Source: an uncultured Lachnospiraceae bacterium
Lineage (GTDB): Bacteria; Bacillota; Clostridia; Lachnospirales; Lachnospiraceae
Direction of reading: 5' to 3'
Assembly (NCBI GenBank): GCA_910585825.1
Contig: CAJUEY010000004.1
Coordinates: 1 to 64,000 of the forward strand
Length of the DNA: 64,000 nt
Shown: in pieces, positions 1-6,846 of the stretch
How the letters are laid out: the number at the start of each line of letters is the position of its first letter
How positions within the stretch are numbered: position 1 is the first letter of the stretch
Notes under the pieces: model-generated
Database searches by the model: none
Told to the model about the DNA's origin: nothing
The model's input: only the letters and a program-made list of their open reading frames with translations
Translations under genes and position numbers: made by a program

Positions 1-2
1 TT

Positions 3-407
3 AATCCCGTTGTCGGTTCGGAGCAGGGCGGCACACGACCCGTACTTATCATTTCTAATGATATAGGAAATAGCCACAGCCCGACAGTCATTATCGCTGC
101 CATAACAGGTAAAACACAGACAAAGGCAAAATTACCGACACATACCGAAGTAAAGGATGTTGAGGGGCTTGACAGGGACTCTATCATCCTGCTTGAACAG
201 ATACGGACGATTGATAAGCGACGTTTGCGGGAGTATATGGGAACTCTTGACGAGCGTTTTCTTCCTGCAATGGACAAAGCGTTGGCAATCAGTATTGGTT
301 TAAACGGATATTCGCAATGCCCGATGAAGCAGGGCAGGCTCTCGGATTCTTTACCTGCTCATGAATGTTGTCCGCTGCATGATGACAGCGTTCAAAAAAA
401 GGATTAG
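3..407 (+). CDS. MazF/PemK-family toxin endoribonuclease, 5' end cut by the window
   Basis: The open frame enters the window already in progress and gives about 134 residues. It begins NPVVGSEQGGTRPVLIISND, the typical first strand and loop of MazF/PemK toxins, and continues with SPTVIIAAITGK and LDRDSIILLEQIRTIDK. Only about a dozen N-terminal residues should be missing. MazF-family toxins are sequence-specific mRNA interferases neutralised by a small antitoxin; the antitoxin would lie upstream, outside the window. The C-terminal tail after the core (about the last 35 residues, Cys/His-rich) is not conserved in the family as I know it and may be read-through into other sequence. The gene is probably element cargo that helps maintenance. 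Confidence 0.85.
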   Translation, partial: NPVVGSEQGGTRPVLIISNDIGNSHSPTVIIAAITGKTQTKAKLPTHTEVKDVEGLDRDSIILLEQIRTIDKRRLREYMGTLDERFLPAMDKALAISIGLNGYSQCPMKQGRLSDSLPAHECCPLHDDSVQKKD

Positions 408-468
408 CCCCCTCGTTATATGGTACAATCATTCGCTCATACATTGAGGATGAGGGAGGTGTTGCCTA

Positions 469-654
469 TTGAAGCATAGAGAATTTAGGTATGTTGGCGA
501 GCCTGTTCCAGAATTGAATGAGCAGGAACACGCAGCATTTCTTATGAATTTTCAAAGGTCAATCCTTTTATCATTAGAAAAACGGAATCTGTTGACCGCA
601 TCACAGCGGGAACGCTGTTTGCTTGAGCTTGAAAAACAATATCGTCTAAATTAG
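469..654 (+). CDS. Small element-encoded protein upstream of the recombinase (61 aa)
   Basis: Starts at TTG 469 with a good ribosome binding site (GGGAGGT, 8 bases upstream). The protein is polar and predicted helical. Its second half (FQRSILLSLEKRNLLTASQRERCLLELEKQ) resembles the SHOCT-like small proteins that precede serine recombinases in Firmicutes integrative elements. A helper role in excision or regulation is possible but is inference from position. It is followed by a terminator hairpin at 663-692, so it is probably transcribed separately from the recombinase. Confidence 0.65.
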   Translation: MKHREFRYVGEPVPELNEQEHAAFLMNFQRSILLSLEKRNLLTASQRERCLLELEKQYRLN

Positions 655-662
655 AAAAAAGC

Positions 663-692
663 AACGTCAGGCATAACCGCTTGACGTTTTTA
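663..692 (+). terminator. Rho-independent terminator after the 61-aa gene
   Basis: AACGTCA (663-669) pairs with TGACGTT (682-688) and is followed by a short T run. It lies directly after the stop codon at 654 and upstream of the recombinase promoter. Confidence 0.6.
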
Positions 693-791
693 CATAGTCA
701 AATGAAATAATGAATGAAAGAAGTGCAGTTCGATTTTGCTTTGCTGCATCTTACTGACGGGCTATCGTCCTATGAAAATATACAGAAACAT

Positions 792-820
792 TCGACATAC
801 CATTTTCAATTAACTATACT
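792..820 (+). promoter_or_regulatory. Putative sigma-A promoter of the recombinase
   Basis: TCGACA (792-797), 17 bases, TATACT (815-820). It sits 92 bases upstream of the ATG at 912. A transcript from here would exclude the in-frame ATG at 714, which supports the later start. The 655-911 gap holds no other gene I can support. Confidence 0.5.
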
Positions 821-911
821 GAAAATATGGAAGGGGATTGTCGGGAAACACTGCAGGGGTATACCTTTATGCTTTGTAAAAATGGGCAAAATTAAGGAAG
901 GAGATATTCTT

Positions 912-2606
912 ATGTCAATAGATAAATACGAAACCCTAAATCAAGAAAGAAAGATACAGCACACAAAGAGAAAGGTTGCCGCATACTGTCGTGTATCTAC
1001 GGACAACGAAGACCAGGCAAATTCATTTGAAAGCCAGCAGCGTTATTTCAGACAGTATATAGAGCGTAATCCCGATTGGGAGCTTTATGAAGTGTTCGCA
1101 GATGAAGGCATCTCTGGTACGAATACGAAAAAAAGGAAAGAATTTAACCGCATGATTGCGTGTGCAAAGAACGGTGATTTTGATTTGATTGTAACAAAAG
1201 AAATCTCCCGTTTTGCGAGAAATACCCTTGATAGTATATTCTATACCCGTGACCTCAAAAAGCACGGCGTGGGTGTTATCTTTATGAATGATAACATCAA
1301 CACTTTAGACGGCGATGCGGAGCTTCGCCTTGCCATTATGTCCTCGATTGCACAGGAGGAAAGCCGTAAGACTTCCGAGCGTGTGAAATGGGGGCAGAAA
1401 CGCCAGATGGAGCAGGGAGTTGTGTTTGGGCGGAGTATGCTTGGCTACGATGTGAAAGACGGCAAAATGTATATTAATGAGGATGGGGCAAAAGTTGTCC
1501 GTCTTATCTTCCATAAGTTTGTAAATGAGGGGAAAGGAACTCATGTGATTGCCCGTGAGCTTCGGGAGGAGGGCATTAAGCCCATGCGTGTAAAAGAATG
1601 GCAGAACACAGTCATTCTCCGTGTTATCCGCAATGAAAAATACTGCGGTGATTTGGTGCAGAAGAAAACCTATACGCCAGACTTTTTATCCCATGAAAAG
1701 AAAGTAAACCTCGGGCAAGAGGAATTTGTGATTATCAAAGACCATCATGAGCCGATTATCTCCCGTGAGCTTTTCGAAAAGGCAAACCGCATTTTGGATG
1801 AAAAATCGCTTTCACAGGAGGGCAAAGCAAAACACAGCAACCGTTATCCGTTTTCTGGGAAAATCAAATGCGGATGCTGCGGCAGGAGTTATGTGGCGAG
1901 ATATAAAACCCGAAAAGATGGGAGCCGCTATAAGGCGTGGCGGTGTCTTGAAGCTGCAAGGCATGGAAACCCTCATGTGGACAAAGCAGGGAATCAAGTT
2001 GGATGCAGGGGACTTAGCATACGCAGCGAAGATGCAACCCACATCATGTACCTTGTCACGAACAGCTTAAAGTATAATAAGGAGAAAATCACTAACAATC
2101 TGCTTGCTATTATCAAGTCTATAATTTCCGCTGATATGCCGCATGGCATACAGGTATGCCCGAAGGGCGCGGCAATGGATATCACAGATACAGACAGTGA
2201 GAAACTAAAATCACAGATAAAAGCCACCCTGCAAAAACGCACAAACCTCATTGACCTTTATACATCTGGCGATATTACCAGAGATGAATTTTCAGCAGCA
2301 AGAGCAAAGTGCGAGAATGAGATTGCCGAACTGCAATCCGTGATAGATAGCATGCCTAAGTATCCAGGCAAATGCTCCGGTGGAGCATTTGATCGGATAG
2401 ACAAACGAAGGGAGAGACCATCAAAACAGCAGGAGCTTGTTGCTGAAATTACAGAAGCCATGAATGAGCTTATAAATGGTGTGGAATATGAAGATGATTT
2501 TTACAAAGAAATCTTAGATAAAATGGTTGTGAATGACAAAGACCATATTGATGTGTATTTGAACATGCTCCCCTTCAAATGGAGCTACACGGCTGCAAAA
2601 GCGTAA
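912..2606 (+). CDS. Large serine recombinase (site-specific integrase/excisionase of the element)
   Basis: 564 residues. An N-terminal resolvase domain with YCRVST (catalytic Ser) and the EISRFARN region is followed by a recombinase domain, a zinc ribbon (CGCCG plus later Cys) and a C-terminal coiled-coil and tail. This is the architecture of large serine integrases, which recombine attP with attB through a Ser-DNA intermediate. ATG 912 is preferred over the in-frame ATG at 714: it has AAGGAAGG 7-8 bases upstream, and the family normally begins just before the KRKVAAYCRVST strand. The gene ends 110 bp from the junction with cotJC, so it is almost certainly the enzyme that inserted this element. 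It looks intact and so may still excise it. Confidence 0.95.
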   Translation: MSIDKYETLNQERKIQHTKRKVAAYCRVSTDNEDQANSFESQQRYFRQYIERNPDWELYEVFADEGISGTNTKKRKEFNRMIACAKNGDFDLIVTKEISRFARNTLDSIFYTRDLKKHGVGVIFMNDNINTLDGDAELRLAIMSSIAQEESRKTSERVKWGQKRQMEQGVVFGRSMLGYDVKDGKMYINEDGAKVVRLIFHKFVNEGKGTHVIARELREEGIKPMRVKEWQNTVILRVIRNEKYCGDLVQKKTYTPDFLSHEKKVNLGQEEFVIIKDHHEPIISRELFEKANRILDEKSLSQEGKAKHSNRYPFSGKIKCGCCGRSYVARYKTRKDGSRYKAWRCLEAARHGNPHVDKAGNQVGCRGLSIRSEDATHIMYLVTNSLKYNKEKITNNLLAIIKSIISADMPHGIQVCPKGAAMDITDTDSEKLKSQIKATLQKRTNLIDLYTSGDITRDEFSAARAKCENEIAELQSVIDSMPKYPGKCSGGAFDRIDKRRERPSKQQELVAEITEAMNELINGVEYEDDFYKEILDKMVVNDKDHIDVYLNMLPFKWSYTAAKA

Positions 2607-2626
2607 ACCGTCCGCAGGGTAAACCG
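2603..2626. repeat. Tandem GTAAACCG repeat at the element end
   Basis: GTAAACCG occurs at 2603-2610 and again at 2619-2626, a period of 16 bp, overlapping the recombinase stop and lying within 110 bp of the junction. It may be part of the recombinase binding site; that is inference from position only. Confidence 0.4.
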
Positions 2627-2683
2627 CTTACGGGAAAGCATCCAATGGAAGCTTCCCCGCACACGGAGCGAAAAAAAGCGAGG

Positions 2684-2710
2684 GCCCCTGAGATGGAACA
2701 TTTCAGGGGC
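2684..2710. terminator. Perfect 8-bp hairpin abutting the element/cotJC junction
   Basis: GCCCCTGA (2684-2691) pairs perfectly with TCAGGGGC (2703-2710) across an 11-base loop. It could terminate the recombinase transcript, although the following T content is modest. Because it ends exactly where cotJC homology resumes, it may instead be part of the attachment site. Confidence 0.5.
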
Positions 2711-2722
2711 TTCTCTACCTAT
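2700..2722. other. Attachment-site junction (element to cotJC)
   Basis: Read on the minus strand, CotJC is collinear with its family up to the residues TDIG, after which the family continues TEELAH but this sequence reads REAPEM and then runs into element DNA. The crossover therefore lies within roughly 2708-2722. The exact core cannot be fixed without the other end of the element. Confidence 0.6.
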
Positions 2723-2902
2723 ATCTGTCAATACTCCCATAACTTCCCGGTAAGGCATAGAATAGCGTTGGGAAAGATAACGCAGGCTGGCGGAGATTTC
2801 TCCGTCCGGTCCGCCGTATTGACTCATAATATACTGTGCAATTTTAGGGTTTGTTTCCTTGATATTTACCGGATATTCCAGGCGTTTTTCATAATTCCAC
2901 AT
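2717..2902 (-). pseudogene. cotJC: Spore coat protein CotJC (manganese-catalase family), 5' part only, split by the element
   Basis: Begins MWNYEKRLEYPVNIKE and keeps a clean CotJC sequence for about 62 residues through SLRYLSQRYSMPY to TDIG, then diverges at the element. Full CotJC is about 190 residues with a di-manganese catalase fold, and most metal ligands lie in the missing part. The ATG shares its A with the cotJB stop (TAATG), so translation is coupled. The upstream half shows no decay (no frameshift or stop). That fits either a recent insertion or an intervening element that is removed during sporulation. The 3' part should lie at the other side of the element, outside this window. 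Confidence 0.85.
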
Positions 2903-3168
2903 TAACAGTAACCTCCTTCCCATGGCCATGGCTCAGATGCCCAGTCCCAGTGACCGGTATCTTCTGCCAGATCCAGCGTCAGCGGTGCATAGGCAGAAGA
3001 ATACAGTTTGAGAGCTTTTTTTCTTTCCTCATTATAATTCTGGAAAAAAGTAAGAGCCTCAGTATCATCCGGATGCGTATCCAAATATAATGCAATTTCG
3101 GTAACGGCAAAGCTGACTTCATTGATCCATTGTAACAGTTGTGTTCTGCTCATCATATTTTGTTTCAA
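2902..3168 (-). CDS. cotJB: Spore coat protein CotJB
   Basis: 88 residues containing LLQWINEVSFAVTEIALYLDTHPDD and a helical YNEERKKAL segment, typical of CotJB, which acts with CotJA and CotJC in the spore coat. The start is taken as the TTG overlapping the cotJA stop (TTGA), with AAAGGAGG about 9 bases upstream. In-frame ATGs four and five codons later are alternatives. It overlaps cotJA and cotJC at both ends, so the three genes form one translationally coupled operon. Confidence 0.9.
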   Translation of the reverse strand: MKQNMMSRTQLLQWINEVSFAVTEIALYLDTHPDDTEALTFFQNYNEERKKALKLYSSAYAPLTLDLAEDTGHWDWASEPWPWEGGYC

Positions 3169-3389
3169 CAGGACCGGCCTCCTTTCCAGCCCATAAAGGG
3201 TTTATTTAATTCCGGAAAAATAGTTCCATATGACAGACCTTCGTCTAATTCATAGACATTTTTAAAATGCTGCATTGGAACATATGCCATAGCAAGGGGA
3301 AAATTGTCCATAGACCAGTCGTCTCTTGGATACATAGTCTGGGAAGAATAGGGACTTCTTCCACATCTTGATTGACTGCAAGTATTCAT
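3165..3389 (-). CDS. cotJA: Spore coat associated protein CotJA
   Basis: 74 residues with PLAMAYVPMQHFKNVYELDEGLSYG spread over residues 31-58 and the ending PELNKPFMG, the diagnostic CotJA core. CotJA is needed with CotJC for coat assembly in Bacillus. AAAGGAG lies just before the ATG. A sigma-K-like promoter is seen 28-54 bases upstream of the start (3417-3443), consistent with mother-cell expression. It is the first gene of the cotJ operon, whose third gene is interrupted. Confidence 0.92.
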   Translation of the reverse strand: MNTCSQSRCGRSPYSSQTMYPRDDWSMDNFPLAMAYVPMQHFKNVYELDEGLSYGTIFPELNKPFMGWKGGRSC

Positions 3390-3416
3390 AAAAATCTCCT
3401 TTTTGATTTATATTTT

Positions 3417-3443
3417 TAACGTATGCATTCTTTTATAAAAAGT
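3417..3443 (-). promoter_or_regulatory. Sigma-K-like promoter of the cotJ operon
   Basis: On the minus strand: AC, 16 bases, CATACGTTA. This matches the sigma-K pattern AC-N16-CATANNNTA known from Bacillus. Sigma-E has a related -10 box and cotJ is sigma-E dependent in B. subtilis, so mother-cell sigma E or K are both possible. Confidence 0.5.
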
Positions 3444-3509
3444 TCCCGATAAAAAATACAATTATATTCTGTAGATTTTATGAACAGAACAGAATTCACA
3501 AAAAATACA

Positions 3510-3539
3510 TTGATTTTCATTTTACAGGTATGTTATTAT
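3510..3539 (+). promoter_or_regulatory. Putative sigma-A promoter of the trigger-factor-like lipoprotein
   Basis: TTGATT (3510-3515), 18 bases, TATTAT (3534-3539), with a TG one base before the -10 box (extended -10). It lies about 95 bp upstream of the ATG at 3635, divergent from the cotJ promoter. Confidence 0.45.
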
Positions 3540-3634
3540 GCCTATGAAAAACAGGTACATACAGTGCAATTTCCTGGAGAATCCTTTATATGTAGAGCCT
3601 GGATACACAACGTGAAATAAGAAAGGAAACGATT

Positions 3635-4783
3635 ATGAAAAGAAAATTATATGGAGTAGTTGCAATGATTGCAATGGGAATGATGCTGACAGGATGCGGA
3701 AATGATACGAATACCCAGAATTCTGTCAGTGATACGGAAGCCAAAGCAACAGGTATTTTTGACTATGATGTAAATGATTACGTAACATTGGGAGATTATA
3801 AAGGGCTTTCTGTGCGCTATCCCGTACCTACGGTAACAGAAGAGGGTCTCGAAATGGAGATCGAATATTTACTGAATGATAATACAGAATACAAAGAAGT
3901 TACGGATCGCGGCGTGCAGAATGGCGATTATGTAAGTATTGATTTTGATGGGAAGATTGATGGAGAAGCCTTTGATGGAGGAACGGATAACGGCTATGAA
4001 TTTACATTGGGCGAAGGTGAATTTCCAGAAGAGTTTGAAAATAATCTGATCGGGAAAAATGCCGGCGAAACATTTACGTTTACTATGACATATCCGGAAG
4101 ATTATAGTGAAGAAATCGGCGGCAAGGAGGCTGATTTTTCTGTTACAATCAATTCTGTTGAAGAAGTGATCGTCCCGGAATACAATGATGCATTTATTAA
4201 AGAAGTAACGGATTACGATACTACAGCAGCTTATGAAGAGGCTGCTATGGAAGAATTGATGCTGGATGCCAGAGCAGGGGCGGAGAATGCTTCCGGAGAA
4301 GATGCACTGCAGCTTGCAGTTCAAAATGCAACCATCAACGGATATCCCCAGTCTTTATACGATGCCTGCTACAACAGCACGATAGATGAATATCAGGAAT
4401 ATGCAGATATGTTCGGTATGGAGCTATCCGAATTTATGGGGGATGAGGATGAAGTTGCAGAAGAAGTGTTAGAGTGGGTAAATGAAATTTTGGTTTCCCA
4501 GGCAATTGCCGAAAAAGAAGGTTTTGAGGTTACAGACGATAATTATGAAGAAGACGCCGAGAATCTGGCTTTTGATTATGGCTATGCAGAATTGGAAGAG
4601 TTTGTATCCGATTACGGAGAGGTCTATGTGAGAGTTAATCTGGTGAGAGAAAAAGCGGTTGAATTTTTGTATGAAAATGCAGAAATAGAAGAGGTTTCTG
4701 AGGATGAATACTATGAAGATGAAGATTTAGAATTTGAAGAAGGGGATGATACAGAAATATTATTTGAGGAAGATACGGAATAA
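3635..4783 (+). CDS. Trigger-factor-like FKBP peptidyl-prolyl isomerase, exported lipoprotein
   Basis: 382 residues. Residues 1-21 are a lipoprotein signal with lipobox LTGC (Cys21). Residues ~85-180 form an FKBP-type domain (NGDYVSIDFDGKIDGEAFDGG, then FTLGEGEFPEEFENNL). Residues ~185-345 resemble the C-terminal helical arm of trigger factor. The last 40 residues are almost all Glu/Asp/Tyr. The ribosome-binding N-terminal domain of true trigger factor is absent, so this is an extracytoplasmic chaperone/isomerase, probably for secreted proteins, in the same role as PrsA. It stands alone between cotJ and the deacetylase. The acidic tail is unusual and may bind cations or basic wall components (inference). 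Confidence 0.8.
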   Translation: MKRKLYGVVAMIAMGMMLTGCGNDTNTQNSVSDTEAKATGIFDYDVNDYVTLGDYKGLSVRYPVPTVTEEGLEMEIEYLLNDNTEYKEVTDRGVQNGDYVSIDFDGKIDGEAFDGGTDNGYEFTLGEGEFPEEFENNLIGKNAGETFTFTMTYPEDYSEEIGGKEADFSVTINSVEEVIVPEYNDAFIKEVTDYDTTAAYEEAAMEELMLDARAGAENASGEDALQLAVQNATINGYPQSLYDACYNSTIDEYQEYADMFGMELSEFMGDEDEVAEEVLEWVNEILVSQAIAEKEGFEVTDDNYEEDAENLAFDYGYAELEEFVSDYGEVYVRVNLVREKAVEFLYENAEIEEVSEDEYYEDEDLEFEEGDDTEILFEEDTE

Positions 4784-4843
4784 TTCTTGCAAAAGAGACA
4801 AGATGTGATACAATAGGAAGGAATTGTTACTGTTTACATTTCT

Positions 4844-4971
4844 GAAATGCGCATAAAATGCGTATTTCATGAGACTGTGATTCAGGGGTGAGAGGCGATT
4901 TTTGCGCAGCAAAATGATCAATATCGTCTCGAAGGGTTGCCAAGAACAGCCAAACGGCTGTGAATAGCAAC
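4844..4971 (+). promoter_or_regulatory. Strongly folded untranslated region ahead of the deacetylase
   Basis: Three successive hairpins can be drawn. (1) GAAATGCG 4844-4851 with CGTATTTC 4861-4868. (2) An outer stem GAGGCGAT 4892-4899 with ATCGTCTC 4923-4930, enclosing TTTTGC 4900-4905 with GCAAAA 4909-4914. (3) An outer stem GTTGC 4936-4940 with GCAAC 4967-4971, enclosing ACAGCC 4946-4951 with GGCTGT 4956-4961. It occupies most of the 219-bp gap between 4783 and 5003. No riboswitch class I know matches; it may be a cis-regulatory leader or an interspersed repeat. Confidence 0.5.
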
Positions 4972-5002
4972 AAAGAGTTAATTTTGACCGGGGAGGTCAT
5001 AT

Positions 5003-5992
5003 ATGGAAGAAAGTTCTACAAATAAGCTGAAACAAGAGCGAAAAAAACGCGCACGGATTGCCAGAATTAAGAAGACAGTTATGAGTATTATAGGGATTTG
5101 GCTGATTCTTTCCATGGGCATTTGCACTTGTCTTTTTGTAAAGGTACACGCATTAGAAGAAAAGCTGGATTATCTTTTGGATAATTTTACCGTAAGCGGA
5201 CAGCTGGAGGAAGAATCAAAGCAGACGATACCTCATGCAGAGGAAAGCGCCTACTTTGATCTGGAGGGAGTCGCCGAGGAAGATTTGTCAGAGGAAGATT
5301 ATTACGTTGCCCAGGCAGTGAACCAGAAAGAAAATCTTGCAGGTCCGGAGGATACGCATAAGGTCTATTTAACTTTTGACGACGGTCCCAGCAGCAATAC
5401 AGTTCAGATTCTGGATATTTTAAAAGAATACGATGTCAAAGCAACGTTCTTTGTGATCGGTCAGGAGAGCGAAGAGGCAAAAGCTTTGTATAAGCGAATC
5501 GTAGACGAAGGTCATACACTGGCAATGCATTCCTATTCTCATAAATACAATGCTCTGTACAGTTCTCTGGAATCTTTTAAAGAGGATTTTTCCAGAATTC
5601 AGAATTACCTGTATGAAGTGACAGGGCAGGAATGTTTGTTTTACCGTTTTCCGGGAGGCAGCAGCAATCATGTGAGCAAGACGGATATGACACAGTTTAT
5701 TTATTATCTGAACGAACAGGGTATTACTTACTTTGACTGGAATGTATCCAGCGGTGATGCGACATCTCAGGCATATACGCCAAAAGAACTGGTTGAAAAT
5801 GTCATGACGGATGTAGTAAAATATAAAACATCTATTGTTCTTATGCATGATGCCCAGGCAAAAGTCTCTACTGTGAAAGCATTAGGAACCATGATTGAGG
5901 CATTACAGAACATGGGGGCAGAGATTTTACCGATAGATGAGAATACAACTGTAGTCCAGCATATTGCGGCAGTAAGTGTGGATCAGCAGTAG
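5003..5992 (+). CDS. Membrane-anchored polysaccharide deacetylase (NodB/PgdA-like)
   Basis: 329 residues. A basic cytoplasmic N-terminus and one membrane segment (~27-50) are followed by an acidic linker and a NodB domain (~120-320). The metal-binding and catalytic motifs are present: TFDDGP (Asp126, Asp127), HSYSH (His176, His180), FYRFPGGSS and LMHDA. Members remove acetyl groups from N-acetylglucosamine or N-acetylmuramic acid in peptidoglycan or other wall glycans, often giving lysozyme resistance. The start has GGGGAGG nearby. It is 23 bp upstream of the bactofilin gene and probably cotranscribed, which hints at a shared cell-envelope role. Confidence 0.9.
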   Translation: MEESSTNKLKQERKKRARIARIKKTVMSIIGIWLILSMGICTCLFVKVHALEEKLDYLLDNFTVSGQLEEESKQTIPHAEESAYFDLEGVAEEDLSEEDYYVAQAVNQKENLAGPEDTHKVYLTFDDGPSSNTVQILDILKEYDVKATFFVIGQESEEAKALYKRIVDEGHTLAMHSYSHKYNALYSSLESFKEDFSRIQNYLYEVTGQECLFYRFPGGSSNHVSKTDMTQFIYYLNEQGITYFDWNVSSGDATSQAYTPKELVENVMTDVVKYKTSIVLMHDAQAKVSTVKALGTMIEALQNMGAEILPIDENTTVVQHIAAVSVDQQ

Positions 5993-6015
5993 AATGAAAA
6001 AATGGAGGATATGAA

Positions 6016-6843
6016 ATGGGTTTTTTTAAGGAATTCAAAGACGATTTTTCACAGGCAGTGAATGAACTGATGCCGGAGGAAAGTGAAAATCCAACTGGTC
6101 AGGATGCGCTCGAAAATGATGACATGGTAGTGAATACTCTTGATTCAGAAGTCGATACCGAGTCCGAACTTTCCAAATTAAACGGATTGTTGGAACAGGT
6201 AGCGGAAACACCGGCATCCCAGGCGGTTGTAAAACCCCAGCAGGTAGCAGAAATGGAAAGAGAATTTGCACGGGAAGTCAGACGTGCAGATGCAAGAACA
6301 GTAGTAGAGGAGAGAAAGAAAATGAACGAAGAGACAATGACAGCAAACGAAAAACAGATCATGGGAGTAAATCCGGATGCAATATCAGATGAGACAACTG
6401 TGATCACAGAAGGTACAAGCATCAACGGTGATATCAATGCAGAAGGTTCTATTGATATCAGAGGAAGAATCGGCGGCAATGTAACCTGTAATGGCAAGCT
6501 GGTGATTACCGGAATATTAGAAGGCAACAGCAATTCATCTGAATTTTTTGCAGATGCTGCTAAAATCGAAGGCGAAGTAAACAGCACGGGAACGGTAAAA
6601 ATCGGTATCGGATCTGTTGTAATTGGCAATATTACAGCGTCTTCTGCAGTAATTGCAGGCGCAATCAAAGGCGACATTGATGTTCAGGGTCCTGTGGTTG
6701 TAGATACTTCTGCAGTAGTTATGGGTAATATCAAATCCCGTTCCGTACAGATCAACAATGGTGCGGTAATTGAAGGTTTCTGTTCACAGTGTTATGCGGA
6801 TATCGATGTTCAGGGCCTTTTTGAAGATAAGAAGGGAAATTAA
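6016..6843 (+). CDS. Bactofilin-type polymer-forming cytoskeletal protein
   Basis: 275 residues. Residues 1-~125 are a charged, probably flexible N-terminal region. Residues ~128-265 are a bactofilin domain with repeated short beta turns (GTSINGDINAEGSIDIRG, then GKLVITGILEGN and VVIGNI). Bactofilins form non-polar filaments through a right-handed beta helix and often recruit cell-wall enzymes. The N-terminal extension is much longer than in minimal bactofilins and could bind partners. The gene sits between the deacetylase and pyrH, three bases from pyrH, so envelope scaffold and UMP kinase are likely in one transcript. Confidence 0.9.
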   Translation: MGFFKEFKDDFSQAVNELMPEESENPTGQDALENDDMVVNTLDSEVDTESELSKLNGLLEQVAETPASQAVVKPQQVAEMEREFAREVRRADARTVVEERKKMNEETMTANEKQIMGVNPDAISDETTVITEGTSINGDINAEGSIDIRGRIGGNVTCNGKLVITGILEGNSNSSEFFADAAKIEGEVNSTGTVKIGIGSVVIGNITASSAVIAGAIKGDIDVQGPVVVDTSAVVMGNIKSRSVQINNGAVIEGFCSQCYADIDVQGLFEDKKGN

Positions 6844-6846
6844 TCT

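Larger units (their letters stand above)
1..2716 (+). mobile_element. End of an integrated element of the large-serine-recombinase type, inserted in cotJC
   Basis: Three plus-strand genes (MazF-family toxin, 61-aa protein, large serine recombinase) run up to a point where the minus-strand coding sequence of cotJC stops matching its family. The recombinase being the last gene before the junction is the usual layout of serine-recombinase integrative elements and prophages. Only one end is in the window, so type (conjugative element, prophage or sporulation intervening element) and size cannot be told. The right boundary is placed at about 2711-2717 from where CotJC homology ends. Confidence 0.8.

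Noticed and set aside
714..911. A 66-codon N-terminal extension of the serine recombinase
   Set aside because: A promoter (792-820) lies inside it, a good ribosome binding site precedes ATG 912, and large serine recombinases start near the latter.
4844..4971. Known riboswitch
   Set aside because: The three hairpins do not match the consensus of any riboswitch class I can recall; no specific ligand class is claimed.
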